In this document: one piece after another, positions 24,478 to 36,284 of the stretch
Layout: every line of letters starts with the position of its first letter
How positions within the stretch are numbered: position 1 is the first letter of the stretch
From: Heterobilharzia americana
Lineage: Eukaryota > Platyhelminthes > Trematoda > Strigeidida > Schistosomatidae
Direction: 5' to 3'
DNA: 64,000 nt
NCBI GenBank assembly: GCA_944470555.2
Contig: OX104128.1
Coordinates: forward strand, 558,001 to 622,000
Position numbers and translations under genes: made by a program
The notes under the pieces: model-generated
What the model was told of the DNA's origin: nothing
Databases searched by the model: none
What the model saw: the letters and a program-made list of their open reading frames with translations, nothing else

Positions 24478-24701
24478 CTGATACGTGAAATCTAATGGTA
24501 ATACATTACCATAGCTTTGACAGCTCTCACCTAATGGATAAACGCATAATTGTGTTTTAGCATCAATAACATGATCACATGTAAATGTAACAATTTGATT
24601 GGATAGTTTTCCGGCAGGAATAAAAATTTGTTCAATGGCTTCATCAAATGGTTGCATTGTACCGCCAACTAGTAGCACAGATTTGGCTTCTTGTACCAAT
24701 T
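24478..24701 (-). CDS. DDX11/CHL1-type helicase, exon 3 (partial gene)
   Basis: 224-nt internal exon. It follows a good acceptor (TTTTAACAG) at 24702 and ends at a GTTAGT donor (24477). It completes a split codon from exon 2 (G + AA = Glu) and reads ELVQEAKSVLLVGGTMQPFD, then VTFTCDHVIDA and LPLDFTYQ. These align with the DDX11 family segment ECRAVVIAGGTMQP ... FSCGHVIP ... LEFTFQ, which opens the second helicase domain. It ends in phase 0. The next exons, with motifs V and VI, were not found. Confidence 0.88.
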
Positions 24702-25104
24702 CTGTTAAAATAAATAGATAAGATTTTAAAGCCATAATTCAAATGGAAACGATAAAACTGCATTGTTAATATGATTAAAATTTTTTTCCATCCACCATAG
24801 AGGTATTCAATAATTGAGCTATAACTAGATGCACAACTAATGAAAACCTGTGAGTAGATGGTAGGATAAACAGAAGAACATAGGATATGTAGTAAAAGTT
24901 CAATACTTGAAGTTGTCACACTTCATACTAGAATGCAAATAAAACAGTGAAAGAATATGATGAATGTCACGTAAGTGAATGAAATAAGACAGGACAAATA
25001 AATCCCTGTTTAGTGGGGAATATTCCAGAATACATAGATGAAAAACAGACGTATATATATGTGGGGCATAATACCAATAATCTCAAACCACTAAATTAAA
25101 TTGC

Positions 25105-26765
25105 TTTGAGGACTCCCAGCTGAGTAGCCAACATCATCATCAAACATCTACACACAAGACCAAGCATTACCATGTAACGGTCTCAGTTGTTACACCCTAT
25201 ATGAGAATATCATGCGAGAATGCACTAAGATGAAACATATAGATAAAAGAAAGTCGAAACTGAGGATAAACACTCATCAATGAAATTCGATGGTGACCAG
25301 GCTATATCGTGAGTTAACATAAGGAAGAAACTGTGAACCAGTGAACTCTGACCAAGTAGTCCATCGATCCAAATCAACATAGGACCAGGCATTACTGCAT
25401 AACAGTCCGAGTTGCCTGCCACACCTCATATCAGTACATCAAGTAACAAGCCAGTGAAGTGCAAGATGAAGTTAAGAAAATTCAGTCAAAAGAAATACAA
25501 AGTACGAGAAGAAAGGAAAGAGGAGTGACAAAATGGTGAGATTCGGTATAGCGTCGTCAAGATGACAATAATGTATGTGGGGATAAATCTGCACCACTCA
25601 CATCGGTTCTCAGCCATGCCATCAACTAGAGTCTCCAACCACTAGTTCCTCTTATCCCATACACCCCAACCGCCTAGTCTGCATCACCACACATGGCTCA
25701 AACCAACACTCAAACACTTCATACATTGGTGCTGTGTTTTACTCTGGCCACCTCGGGCCTTTTTCCAGCATGAACCCACTTCGACCAACATTGTGTGACG
25801 AGGCAATCGGTGACTAGGCATACGTAATATATGTCTCAACCATCTCAGTCGATAAAGCTTCATAACCTCGTCAACTGATTTACCTCTACTCCCCAAAACT
25901 CTACACCTAACTTCTGCATTACTCACCTTGCGACACCACAGAACACGCCCTATACTATGAAGGCAATGGTGGTCAAACACCTGAAGCCAGTCTTCTCATG
26001 TATTCCACCTTCAATCGCCATGTTTACCAGTTATACAATAGAACAGAGGGGACTGCTGTGCAGTACACGCGACCCTTAATAGATAACCAGATATCACGAC
26101 GGCGACATAGGTGGTGTAAATTGGTGAAAGCCGGCAGAGCCTTTTGTATACGTTCAGAGATTTCATCGGTCACTGAGCCACTAGGGCAGGGCTGATCCTA
26201 TTTCCCAGGAAAGTGAAGTGGTCGACACACTCAATCATTACATTGTCTATTGTTAGCCGCGGTGGGGCACGGTTGAAGACCAATTGTGGAGCAATAATTT
26301 GCATTTCGGTGATGAGAACCGCATCTCAAACATTCTCAAATACCCACTCAAAGTGTTCAGAAGACTCTGCATCTTGTCAAAGTCTTCACCTTACAGGATT
26401 ATGTCATCTGCATATTCTAGGTCTAACGAAAATTTTCTCGCGATTAGGTCAACTTCTGTTTAGTCAGGTGACGAGAGGGAGACCTCCATATGAATATCTA
26501 AGATAAAATTCCAATAGGAATGAAGACAGTGGGCACCCTTGACGGACATCACTCGATGAGCATAGCTCCCTGAACATCTCACCATAGGCTCTGACACGCC
26601 CACAAGTGTTCGAGTAGAGAGCCTTCAATAAGGTGATGTACTTACTCGGTACGCCTTTCAGTGGAAGACATCGCCATAAGACTTTTCGATCAACGGAATC
26701 GAACGCCGCCGCCTTCACGTCGAGAAATATAGCTAGCGTTCGGCGTCGGTAAGCGGTTAAGTGCT
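25105..26765 (-). mobile_element. NLR-B retrotransposon with reverse-transcriptase domain
   Basis: Best-preserved NLR-B copy. Minus strand, in order: RT fingers/palm (26829-26464: AIFLDVKAAAFDSVDRKVLW, LKGVPSKYITLLKALYSNT, SSDVRQGCPLSSF), the catalytic block LDLEYADDIIL (near 26430-26395), then the C-terminal part (25980-25684: VSNAEVRCRVLGSRGKSVDE, LRWLRHILRMPSHRLPRH) and a 3' untranslated end finishing near 25375 (CCTGGTCCTATGTTGATTTG). A second, partial 3' end lies at 25105-25250. Stops and frameshifts break the ORF. Confidence 0.8.
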
Positions 26766-26935
26766 GACATCCTGGCAACAAAACCTGAGTGTGATGTATT
26801 TGATCCCTCGACCGGCCATCGGTGCGCACTGCCGAGGAATCCCATACTATGACGAAACAGCTAGTAAGTGCTTCAAGGTTTCCAGTGGTTTTCCAGCTGA
26901 TGTCCGTTCATGATGAATACCAACTTGAAATTAAA
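26766..26935 (+). repeat. S2 short repeat, decayed
   Basis: tRNA-like block, hammerhead region near 26826-26875 with CCGAGGA for CTGANGA but GACGAAACAGCTAG retained, and the S2 tail ending GATGAATACCAACTTGAAAT. Confidence 0.65.
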
Positions 26936-27169
26936 AAGAATCGATCAAAAGTTATAAAAAGAAAGGGAGGAGGAATAAGAAAATACTAAATTTAGCATGA
27001 CGACTAAGATGAGGATAATAAGTAGACATTGTGCTGCAGTCTGTTCTTTCATTGAGACATGACGGCTGAAGGAAAAATAGATGAAATGGCCACAGGTTTT
27101 TGAGATGGATATGTACTTCACATATCATATCTCCAAGCGCCAAGCTGGACCAGGGGGAATTCAATCAAG

Positions 27170-27480
27170 TTGGAAAACGTCTCACGCTAGCTAAATCGAG
27201 ACGTGGCATCAGTCGATGAATTCCATGACTGCTGGTTTGAGTTGTGGTACAAAGTAAAGAGTGACTGTGGTCCGCAAGACTATAAGAATCAGTGGTTGAA
27301 AGATCTTGATGACATGGCCGAAATTCAGTGACAGAGGAGTAGATGTATTTGCTCTCTGACGTCTTCCAAAGCATATATATTCGCACTAACCTTCATCTTC
27401 GGATTGTTGATTCTCTTACACAACTATGTCCACTTTGACATCACTCTCATTCAATCCACCTGTTCTTCATGTCCAAAAGT
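27170..27480 (+). repeat. Old NLR-B-related fragment
   Basis: Plus-strand copy of the degenerate group (GACATGGCCGAAATTCAGTG, CGCACTAACCTTCATCTTC, CTTTGACATCACTCTCATTC). Confidence 0.55.
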
Positions 27481-27609
27481 CACAGACTGTATGGAATGGT
27501 TCCCCTTTTTAGTCTCACCTTCTTTAGCCTTCATTTAACCCAATCCTAATTCGGTTAACAGTGTACATCGAGGTAGGTAGAAGCTTAGTATGCACAACAT
27601 ACGTTTAAG

Positions 27610-28255
27610 TTGTAACAGCCCCGACCGATAGCTGCTACCTTGACGTGGTGGTCAGGCTTGCATATCACAATGACCCAACGAGCTATGCTGGTAGAACACT
27701 TGTTCCCTTGAGGTCCTACCATACGTCAAAGGTCTGTTGGATAGTGGTTAGACGAAAAGCAGTTACCGTTGTGATGTAAACTACTACACTGTGATGGGGG
27801 TCTGAGGGCGAAGTTGTACTGATGCTAGCTGGGTGGGGTGTGGCAGCATAAGGTGTTTCCCTTGGATGACCAGCAGTGCCATGCTGATGCTGCCTTCTCA
27901 GTGGAAGGGGGGGGGGTTAGAAAAGGTCGGCCCCCAAAACAACACACTCCATCATACCCCACGGTCTGCTGGGCCGGTGGTGTTGGTTCATTTGTCGTTT
28001 CCTTTCAACCATCCGGCCCCGAAAATACTAAAGTTCAAAATAATCATACTCAAAAGGCTACGTGTGACAGGTCTCAAGCAGATGTCCGATGGGCTTTGCG
28101 GTCACATGAATCTCTTTCAGGTACCTTAAGAAGAAATAGCCTTCCACAGTATGGGCGACCAGGAAGTGTCAACCGCTCTCACAACTCGATCAGCACTCAA
28201 GTTTCCTCAGACGCAGTAATGCCTGGTCCTATGTTGATATTGATGATGATGAAGT
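27610..28255 (+). mobile_element. NLR-B internally deleted copy (5' leader joined to 3' tail)
   Basis: Starts with the leader shared with 11040-11595 (GATAGCTGCTACCTTGACG, GTGGTCAGGCTTGCATATC) and ends with the NLR-B terminal block GTAATGCCTGGTCCTATGTT plus a GATGATGATGA tail. The reverse-transcriptase region is missing. A 150-residue open frame (27838-28290) crosses the whole piece and ends in the tail; it includes GRPGSVNRSHNSISTQVSSD. It has no known domain, and I treat it as incidental. Confidence 0.65.
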
Positions 28256-28289
28256 TGTATCAGCAAAAGTTCACTCGGAAGCATTGGTA

Positions 28290-29505
28290 ATTTATTGTCC
28301 TATCTCAATTCTAAACTTCATTTCTGTGTTTGATGACCCATTTCGAGTTGTATAAAGTAACCGTCTAATATTGTTTGAAATGCTTCTCCAACTGCTTTCA
28401 ATCCATCATAAGAGCTATTCAAAAATTATTTCGCATTAATTTTATGCATACTGGAAGAATAGGTATCTAAATAATCAGTTGTCTAGGAATTATGAACTCA
28501 ATGACAACGATCATTTCTTCTAGCAAGATATTCGTAAATAGTGAGGTTTTGTCATAGTAAAAGGAAATCAATGTTTCGTAAGACTTACGATAATCTTAAA
28601 CTATGGGACTAATGACTGACTCCCGTTTATGCCTGACTAGGCAAATATATATAAGCCCAATAATATGTATGATAAATTATACAATTTATAAATTGATCAA
28701 TCTATTGGCGAACAAAATAGAATTAATCGAGAAACGACTATCCACATATATTTCAATTCGAAATAATGCAGATAAACTGGTGGTTCCTTAAAATGTAACA
28801 TCTCGTAATTTACGAATATCCGATTGGAAGAAACTATCCATATATCTAACGAATACTCGGAACGGATCTCTATACACAACACTGCGTTCATCTATGAGCA
28901 TCTCTTCGAGCAGTACTGCTAAAGTTACACAATTCAACCAAGTATAGATGTTTATATACTAGGCTACAAGTGAAAATTAATATATGGCGATTTTCGATAC
29001 TACTCGGTTGCGTAAGCTGAATTAAATACGGTAGGGTTTGAACTGGGAACTCATCGAATAGAGATTGAGTGTTTGAAACAGTCAGTTTAGTCATACAATA
29101 ATTCATAAGTATCTGATGGTTTAGAGAGACGATTTTATTACACTGGGAAAAAACCTCTCACCAGTCAAACATGTATACTTTTGAGGTGAATAGGAAACTA
29201 CACTGTCCCGGGGACTCAGACAAGATAAATGAGCGTGAGTGTACTCAGCTTTGAAGTTCGCTCGTTACCTTACGGGCTTATGAAAAAATCCCGCTATCCG
29301 AGTCAAAATAGGTGGAACTGGGTTTCAACTTAGAACCCATTGATTGAAAGTCAGGTGTCTAAGACAATGAACAATATTTCTATAATCAACTGAAATAAAC
29401 ACTATACATTATATGAAACAGTAGTTACATTCCAATTTTCTTTCATTTCAATAAAACAACTGAGTCAATCCATCAAATCAGGGTCAAATAGTCTTGGAGA
29501 GAAAC
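28290..29505. other. No gene seen
   Basis: Intronic AT-rich DNA; short frames only, with no motif or repeat match noticed. Confidence 0.45.
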
Positions 29506-29509
29506 GCAT

Positions 29510-29957
29510 TGGTCGATGAAGATTTATGTTGCACCACCTCTATTACATATACACTGGATAGCTGAATAAAACAAGAAGAACAATACTAGGAGAATTACTA
29601 TGCATCAGTCGATGAAGTCCATGTCTGTTGATCTGAGTCGTGTGATGAGATGTAGATCAGTGGTTGAAAATTCCTAATGATATGGCTGAAAATCGGTCAC
29701 AATGGGACAGATGTATTCACTCCTTGGCCATCTTCTACAGCTTGAATATTCGCACTAACCTTCATCTTCAAATTGTTTATTCTCTCACAAAACTGTATCT
29801 ACTTTGATATAACTCTCATTTAATCCACATGTTCGTTGTGTATTACTGTGAAGGATGGGAACTTGAGCTGATCCACCTGTGTGCGAGGTACAAAGATGTT
29901 TTTGTCTCTTTCTGTCTGGATTCGCCTCAGCTGCTTTACAGCATATAGAATATAACG
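29510..29957 (+). repeat. NLR-B-related fragment, left arm of an inverted pair
   Basis: The part from about 29601 to 29957 is nearly identical, inverted, to 31368-31703. Landmarks: ATCTGAGTCGTGTGATGAGA, GCGAGGTACAAAGATG and GGATTCGCCTCAGCTGC. Confidence 0.75.
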
Positions 29958-30110
29958 TTGAACAACGTAATTTCACATAATCGACAAGAATATTTCATTT
30001 AATATGAAAGTTGATGAAGTTGCTAAGACTACTCAACGAATTGACTATTTATACTATGATAGAATGAATATCTTACAGAAGATAGCAAAAACAAAACAAG
30101 AGGGGGGGGG

Positions 30111-30920
30111 ATGCACAGTGTTATACTAGAATTGGTAAAAATCATGTCGTGTTTGAGTAACCGTAATAAAAGGAGATTACCTCAGAAACTTTACGTAGAA
30201 TCCTCAACAGAGCTGGAATTAGGGTGGCATTTAAACTTACAAACTCAATCAGAGATAAACTTTATCGGCTGGCTTAAGGAACTGATAGAACCAATTAAGC
30301 AAAATAATGTAATCTATCAAATTCCATGTAATGACTGCGAGGTTAGGCACATACGTCAAACTAGTCGGTCGGGGTCAGTTAGAGTAGCCGAACATAGGAA
30401 TCTAGCTAAATATAGAATGACAGACCTAAATAACATCAATAATCTAGAAAACAACTCAGCTATTGCTTTGCATGCATTAACATACAACCACACAATGGAG
30501 TGGGTGGGATAAAGCCAATGTACCTTAGTCAAATATAACTAGGTGGAGAGAGAGAGGGATTAATTACTGAATCTTTGTTCATCGAGTCAACACCCCACCC
30601 AACACATGTAATAGAAATGATGCAACATGTCCATACCAGAGATATGGAAAAGTTTTCTACCAATAGAACAAACAATATGGGGTGACATAACTATAAAAAC
30701 CAGATATCGAAAGTTCTGTGTGATTGATTACATTGATGTGATGATTATGAGCAATGATCATTTATGCTCGAAACATGGTCATCAAGATCACTAGATCACT
30801 GTGTGTTATAAATCAAATAAACAAATTTAATATACGGAATTAAATTCTGCCACAGTGCTCAAGTTTTACACCTATATTAAAAGGTTAACAGGTTTCCACT
30901 ATATTGAGTAAAAAACTAAA
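30111..30920 (+). mobile_element. PLE remnant: GIY-YIG endonuclease and 3' region
   Basis: The frame 30111-30512 includes NNVIYQIPCNDCEVRHIRQT and GSVRVAEHRNLAKYRMTDLN, the PLE GIY-YIG domain. The Tyr-Ile-Gly of YIGQT is HIRQT here, so the catalytic site is altered. After the frame come the endonuclease end in another frame (near 30560: TESLFIESTPHPTHV) and the 3' region to about 30920. A run of eight G precedes it (30102-30109). Confidence 0.8.
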
Positions 30921-31367
30921 TGTAGAATTCAGAAAGTGAGAGTAGGTTTTGAAAAAGATTGAAAAATAGACCGAGAAAAGAACAGTTGAGTCATGAAACT
31001 TTGTATTTACAAATTTAGGAGATAAAAATTACCAAAGTAAAGCAAGATTGACAACAGTATCTTTCTGAATATATAGATCACGTTGAAGTCTTTGAATAGC
31101 AACTGAGTCATCAAACTACAAAATGGTGATCGCTTTGAACGACTTTATATCCATTATCAAGTAAATGATGAGCGATTGCGAAGTTTAACCCCTATGAATT
31201 ATTAAGACTCAAATTCTTCGGGATATGTTCAAAAATGCGAAGAAGAACCTTTTTCCTTCTTCTTCTAGTGTATGTGTTTTAGTATATACATGTAAATTGG
31301 TAAACATTATTGTTGATTGATGAAAGTACATTGTATAACAGTATTTTCATCATAAACACTATATTCT

Positions 31368-31870
31368 GTAGGTTATAAAGCAGCTGAGGCGAATCCAGAC
31401 AAAAACAACTTTGTACCTCGCACACAGGTGGATCAGCTCAAGTTCCCATTCTTCACAGTAGTACACAACGAACATGTGGATTAAATGAGAGTTATATCAA
31501 AGTAGATACAGTTTTGTGAGAGAATAAACAATTTGAAGATGGAGGTTAGTACGAATATTCAAGCTATAGAAGATGGCCAAGGAGTGAATACATCTGTCCC
31601 ACTGTGACCGATTTTCAGCCATGTCATTAGGAATTTTCAACCACTGATCTACATCTCATCACACGACTCAGATCAACAGACATGGACTTTATTGACTGAT
31701 GCCACGTCTTGGTACGTCCACCCTGAAACTTCATCAAGGTAGACAGTAACTTGACATGCGCAGTACATATCTAAGCCATCTCAATTTCTGAAGAAAGTTG
31801 ACAATCTTATCAATTGAGTTGACCGTCTTGCCTACTGGTTTTCGCCTTTCGTCGACATCACTTACACTGT
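31368..31870 (-). repeat. NLR-B-related fragment, right arm of an inverted pair
   Basis: Near-identical inverted partner of 29601-29957 over roughly 340 bp (GCAGCTGAGGCGAATCCAG, CTCGCACACAGGTGGATCAG), continuing into an older NLR-B fragment to about 31870. Confidence 0.75.
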
Positions 31871-31879
31871 GATTTCACT

Positions 31880-32845
31880 AAACGCGACAGATGCTAGGAA
31901 GAGACCTATGATCAAAAGCCTGTAACCGCTTACTGTCTTTTTTTTCAGCTTTCATGTCCCATAGTCGTATAACATAACAGAACGGACCGCAGTGGAGGAT
32001 ACTCGTTCTTTGATAGACAGTAGGCTATCTCACCAGTTGGCGCCACAGACGGCGCTAGTTGGCAAATTCCAATCCCCGAAATACATAAAGCAATTTCTAC
32101 CACTACTGTTCTTCTTGCTTCATTTAAACTCGTAAAAGGGAAGAAGCGTACTAAGTTATTGAACAAAAGGTGACCCGTAACATGGCAAACATAAAACGTG
32201 GAAGGATTGCTTAGGTATACACAACTAGGAAATGTAGCATAGTCAAAATGCACATGGTCGTTTTGACGCAGCCTAACCTAATCACTGAATAAACAATGAA
32301 TATTTAACAAATAGACCCTTAATTAGTTTAGTTTCACCATTAAGACCAACAAAAACACAGTACAAAATAAAGAACGAGCATAGTAATACACAACTTTGAT
32401 CGATTTTCTTGTTTGATTATTAATCATGAGGTAGGTTTATAGACAGATACATTACAGTTTGTGTATAGTATGAGCATTCCAGCCAGTTAGGAGATTGACT
32501 TTTTGTAAACTTCAGCACACGATTGAGATTTCGTCACAATGATTCGCTTTGCTTTGTGTAATGATATGCCACTTTATGTCACATTAAGATATACAGCAAA
32601 CGACCAGGACGCCTTTCTTAATCTTAGCTACATGGTTGCTGTCACGTATCAATGGGGTACGTCTGGAACCATGAGAAAACTGGTGTTTCCTAGATGAATG
32701 GAACAAGTATCAGTCAAAACTTAAGTCACAGACTTGACCATTATGCCGTTCGTGTCATGACTGAGCCGCTGGAAAACACATGTATTGGTTACTAGTGCAT
32801 AACTGATGTACCTGCCCAATCCTCGCTGCTTATCATTTTGATAGT
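31880..32845. other. No gene; possible decayed tRNA-like repeat
   Basis: The part 32620-32770 has weak resemblance to the tRNA-like repeat heads (minus strand, GCGGCTCAGTCATGACACG). Nothing coding. Confidence 0.35.
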
Positions 32846-32849
32846 TTGA

Positions 32850-33295
32850 CGGAGAGGCTATGATCAGTCGAATCAAAATCCACTCATGCAGTAGACCACA
32901 CCTATTGTATGACAGCTAGTGATACTGAAGGAAACGAGGAGACAGAGACGAAGGAAGGACTGTTCATTATTGACATAATGTACAGTGGTCATCAATAAGA
33001 CAGTCATTTGCATGTGCTTCATTTCTACTTCTGCTTCTATCTTGCTTCACTCTTAAAACGCCCGCACTGTCTCTGGTGTTTCCCATTGTTGGTAATTCCT
33101 TATGATTTCTGCTGCACTCTCAACATATACTACTTATATCCATTCTTATCAGCAACGCCATAAACAATACTACCTGGTAGGTGGTGTGGTGTTCGAACCC
33201 GTGACTCTTAGGCTGAAAGTCAAAAGCTTAAACCAACGAGCCATAGTTCCACGCATTGACCAATGCTAAGCACTGAGGACTAGGAGAGATAAATC
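32850..33295 (-). repeat. Unclassified repeat U2 plus S4 tRNA-like piece
   Basis: 32850-33130 is an inverted, diverged partner of 61850-62135 (ATTCCTTATGATTTCTGC, ACTTATATCCATTCTTATCA, GTCATTTGCATGTGCTTCAT). 33165-33295 is an S4 piece: on the minus strand GGCTCGTTGGTTTAAGC and CACGGGTTCGAACACC, with good A- and B-box resemblance. In both places the S4 piece follows U2. Confidence 0.6.
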
Positions 33296-33299
33296 AGTC

Positions 33300-34005
33300 A
33301 CTCAGTGCTAACCTATCCGTATGAATAAAAACGACCTTTTCAAGGTCAAAAAACAATCAATGAAGTATTTGATGATTACCATGCATGAATTACTCAAAAG
33401 ATAACTCTTTGAAGACAGAAATGTACCTAAAAAATAATGTTTCCAATTTCTATATGAAATTTTCGAGATATCACTGTGTTTTTTTTCTTTAAACTTTTTC
33501 AATGATAAAGAGAGAAATAAAGTTTATGGAAATAAACTGTTATTCTATTATTATGTCGGTATAATTGAAGAAGTGGAAAGTTGATAGTGGCAAAACAAAA
33601 CAAATAAAAAAAAGATGACTACACCCATTTATAATTGAACAATTGAAATTCATTGAAAATAAGTACAATATCATAGAGTATACGTCATTTATTTCACGTG
33701 TACGTGTGTACATGTGCACATAATAGAGAAATAATAAATTGAGAAACAATTTTCTCTGAAAAAAATTAAATTCTGTTGATAAAAATTATCATCATAGGAA
33801 TGCACTCTCTCTCTCTCTTTCTTATATATATATGTTCGTGAATGATTGGAAAAACGTGAATAAAATATCAAGTTTATTTGTTGTAGAGTAGAAATTCGAT
33901 ATGATTTATCTCTTATAAAGTTCCACTATAGAAAGAGACTGATGAAATCTCAACCTTTTTCAATGAACTGCTGTTCTCTAATACAATTAGGCATATAACA
34001 AACAG
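33300..34005. other. No gene; microsatellites
   Basis: Short CT (33806-33820) and TA (33822-33832) runs. Minus-strand frames here (33308-33871) are AT-rich and show no domain. Confidence 0.45.
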
Positions 34006-34010
34006 ACAAA

Positions 34011-35030
34011 TCATCATCATCAATATCAACCTAGGACCAGGCATTACTGCATAACAGTCCGAGTTGCCTGCCACACCTCATATCAGTACATCAAGTAACA
34101 AGCCAGTGAGGTGTGCAAGATGAAGTTAAGAAAATTCAGTCAAAAGAAATACAAAGTATGAGAAGGAAGAAAGGATGAATGACAAAATGGTGAGATTCGG
34201 TATAGCGTCGTCAAGATGAGGATAATGTGTGTGGGGATACATCTGCACCACTGACACCAGTTCTGAGCCATCCGACCACCTAGAGTCTCCAACCACTAGT
34301 TCCTCTTGTCCCATACACCCCAACCACCTAGTCTGCATCGCCCCCGCACATTGGCTCAAACCAACACTCAAACACTTCATACATTGGTGCTGTGTTTTAC
34401 TCTGGCCACCTCGGGCCTTTTTCCAGCATGAACCCACTTCGACCAACATTGTGTGACAAGGCAATCGATGACTAGGCATACGAAATATGTGTCTCAACCA
34501 TCTCAGTTGATAAAGCTTCATAACCTCGTCAACTGATTTACCTCTACTCCCCAAAACTCTACACCTAACTTCTGCATTACTCACCTTGTGACACCACAGA
34601 AAACGCCCTATACTATGAAGGCAATGGTGGTCAAACACCTGAAGCCAGTCTTCTCATGTATTCCACCTTCAATCGCCATGTTTACCAGTTATACAATAGA
34701 ACAGAAGGGACTGCTAAGCAGCACACGCGACCCTTAATAGATAATCGGATATCACGACGGCGACATAGGTGGCGTAAATTGGTGAAAGCCGGCAGAGCCT
34801 TTTGTATCCGTGCAGAGATTTCATCGGTCACTGAGCCACTAGGGCAGGGCTGATCCTATTTCCCAGGAAAGTGAAGTGGTCGACACACTCAATCATTACA
34901 TTGTCTATTGTTAGCCGCGGTGGGGCGCCGTTGAAGACCAATTGTGGAGCAATAATTTGCACTTCGGTGATGAGAACCGCATCTCAAACATTCTTAAATT
35001 CAGACACAAAGTGTTCAGAAGACTCTGCAT
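34011..35030 (-). mobile_element. NLR-B copy, 3' part with tail
   Basis: Ends on the minus strand in CCTGGTCCTAGGTTGATATT followed by GATGATGATGAT. Coding remnant 34638-34126 (SNAEVRCRVLGSRGKSVDEV, MKLYQLRWLRHIFRMPSHRL). The part 34080-35030 is close to identical to 25430-26390 in the same intron. Another short NLR-B 3' end follows at 35060-35130. Confidence 0.8.
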
Positions 35031-35131
35031 CCTCTGAACACTTTGAGTGTCAAAATAAGATCTGACATTACCGCTTAACGATTCAACTTGCCATAACGTC
35101 ATATCAACACATCAAATGAGAATGTACTAAG

Positions 35132-35485
35132 ATGAAAGTTGTCGAAAGTGTCACGTTTAGCTGCTGCTGTGGAGAAAGCTGCATAGGATGTACTACTAGA
35201 CAACTTAACAAACGTGTTGCTGAGCATCTACCTTCATGGCTAGGAAACGGGCAGGTAGAATCCATCAGAAGCTCAGTTTTATCTCACCTCGTTGATAGTG
35301 GTCACTCGGCGGATAAGATTTCAGGACTATACATCGCATACCATCTCATCTTTCGAAAAGTATTCAAACTCGTCTTTTACACAGAAGCTGTGGGAATGCA
35401 AGCTAATAATCCTAGTCTTTGTATCCATAAGAAATTTGTACATCCCTTATCTCTCCTTTGGTCGGGGAATACTTCATGAATAACT
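35132..35485 (+). pseudogene. Second PLE-type GIY-YIG endonuclease fragment
   Basis: The 115-residue frame contains FSCCCGESCIGCTTRQLNKR and VAEHLPSWLGNGQ, then SSVLSHLVDSGH, a GIY-YIG nuclease layout different from the 6.5 and 30.3 kb copies: a Cys-rich start, with CIG where YIG is expected and a TTRQL..RVAEH helix. I read it as the 3' end of a second PLE family. A pyrimidine-rich stretch follows. No upstream RT was found; it abuts an NLR-B tail. Confidence 0.7.
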
Positions 35486-35584
35486 TTATCATTCAGTTGT
35501 TGTTGTTTTCCCTACCCCTTTTCTTATTCTCTTCCCCTTTTCGTATACTTATTATATTTGTCTAGGCTTTGTTTATCCACTTAC

Positions 35585-36187
35585 CTCGTCCTTAATATAA
35601 GAGTAAAACATGGGCACTGTGGTCGATTGTAATTCCATTTTAGTCTGTTTATTAGAAATATCACACAGTGAAACAGTAGCATTTACTGGATAACGTTTCG
35701 GACACAATTTGTTGTCCATATTCATATCAGGTAACTCCACAACTTCGAGACAGTCTTCATATATTCCTAGTTTTCTCTCCTTCTCTGTGATGACAAGGGT
35801 AGTAGAATTTTCCATATATCTGGGACAGGTGTAGAATCATTTCGATTGTATGTGTTTGGTGTTGATTCGATAAACAAAGATTCCGTTGACAACCCATTTT
35901 GATTTATCGAGGGGGAGATTGATAACCGAATCTTTGTTTATCGAATCAACACCAAACACATACAATCGAAATGATTCTACACCTGTCCCAGATATATGGA
36001 AAATTCTACTACCCTTGTCATCACAGAGAAGGAGAGAGAATTAGGAATATATAAAGTCTGTCTTGAAGTTGTGGAGTTACCTGATATGAATATGGACAAC
36101 AAATTGTGTCCGAAACGTTATCCAGTAAATGCTACTGTTTCACTGTGTGATATTTCTAACAAACAGACTAAAATGGAATTACCTCGT
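35585..36187. mobile_element. PLE 3' region as a long inverted repeat
   Basis: Left arm about 35628-35895 (minus) and right arm about 35917-36180 (plus) are near-perfect inverted copies with a spacer of roughly 20-40 bp. Both arms therefore read the same frame (MENSTTLVITEKERELGIY, CPKRYPVNATVSLCD) in opposite directions, which explains the paired open frames at 35573-35815 and 35996-36370. The arm sequence is the PLE endonuclease C-terminal end (TESLFIESTPNTYN) plus 3' region. Confidence 0.8.
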
Positions 36188-36284
36188 CCTTCACTATTAC
36201 GTAACTTTTATTTTCACAAGCTTTTGAGCCATTTTGATTATCGGAGTGTCTACATTTTCATGCTGCTTTCTTGGTTCTTATCAT

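Noticed and set aside
27838..28290. 150-codon open frame as a host gene
   Set aside because: It lies wholly in an NLR-B leader/tail fusion and ends in the TGA-repeat tail; no domain recognised.
33165..33295. Possible tRNA gene (good B box GGTTCGAACACC on the minus strand)
   Set aside because: The acceptor stem and anticodon arm do not pair cleanly, and the block recurs with divergence at several sites; a tRNA-like repeat (S4) instead.
36083..36125. Hammerhead-like CTGATATGA...GTCCGAAACG in the PLE 3' region
   Set aside because: The first core strand has extra bases and no UH cleavage site can be placed next to a pairing stem I. PLEs can carry hammerheads, so a model search would be worthwhile, but I cannot support it here.
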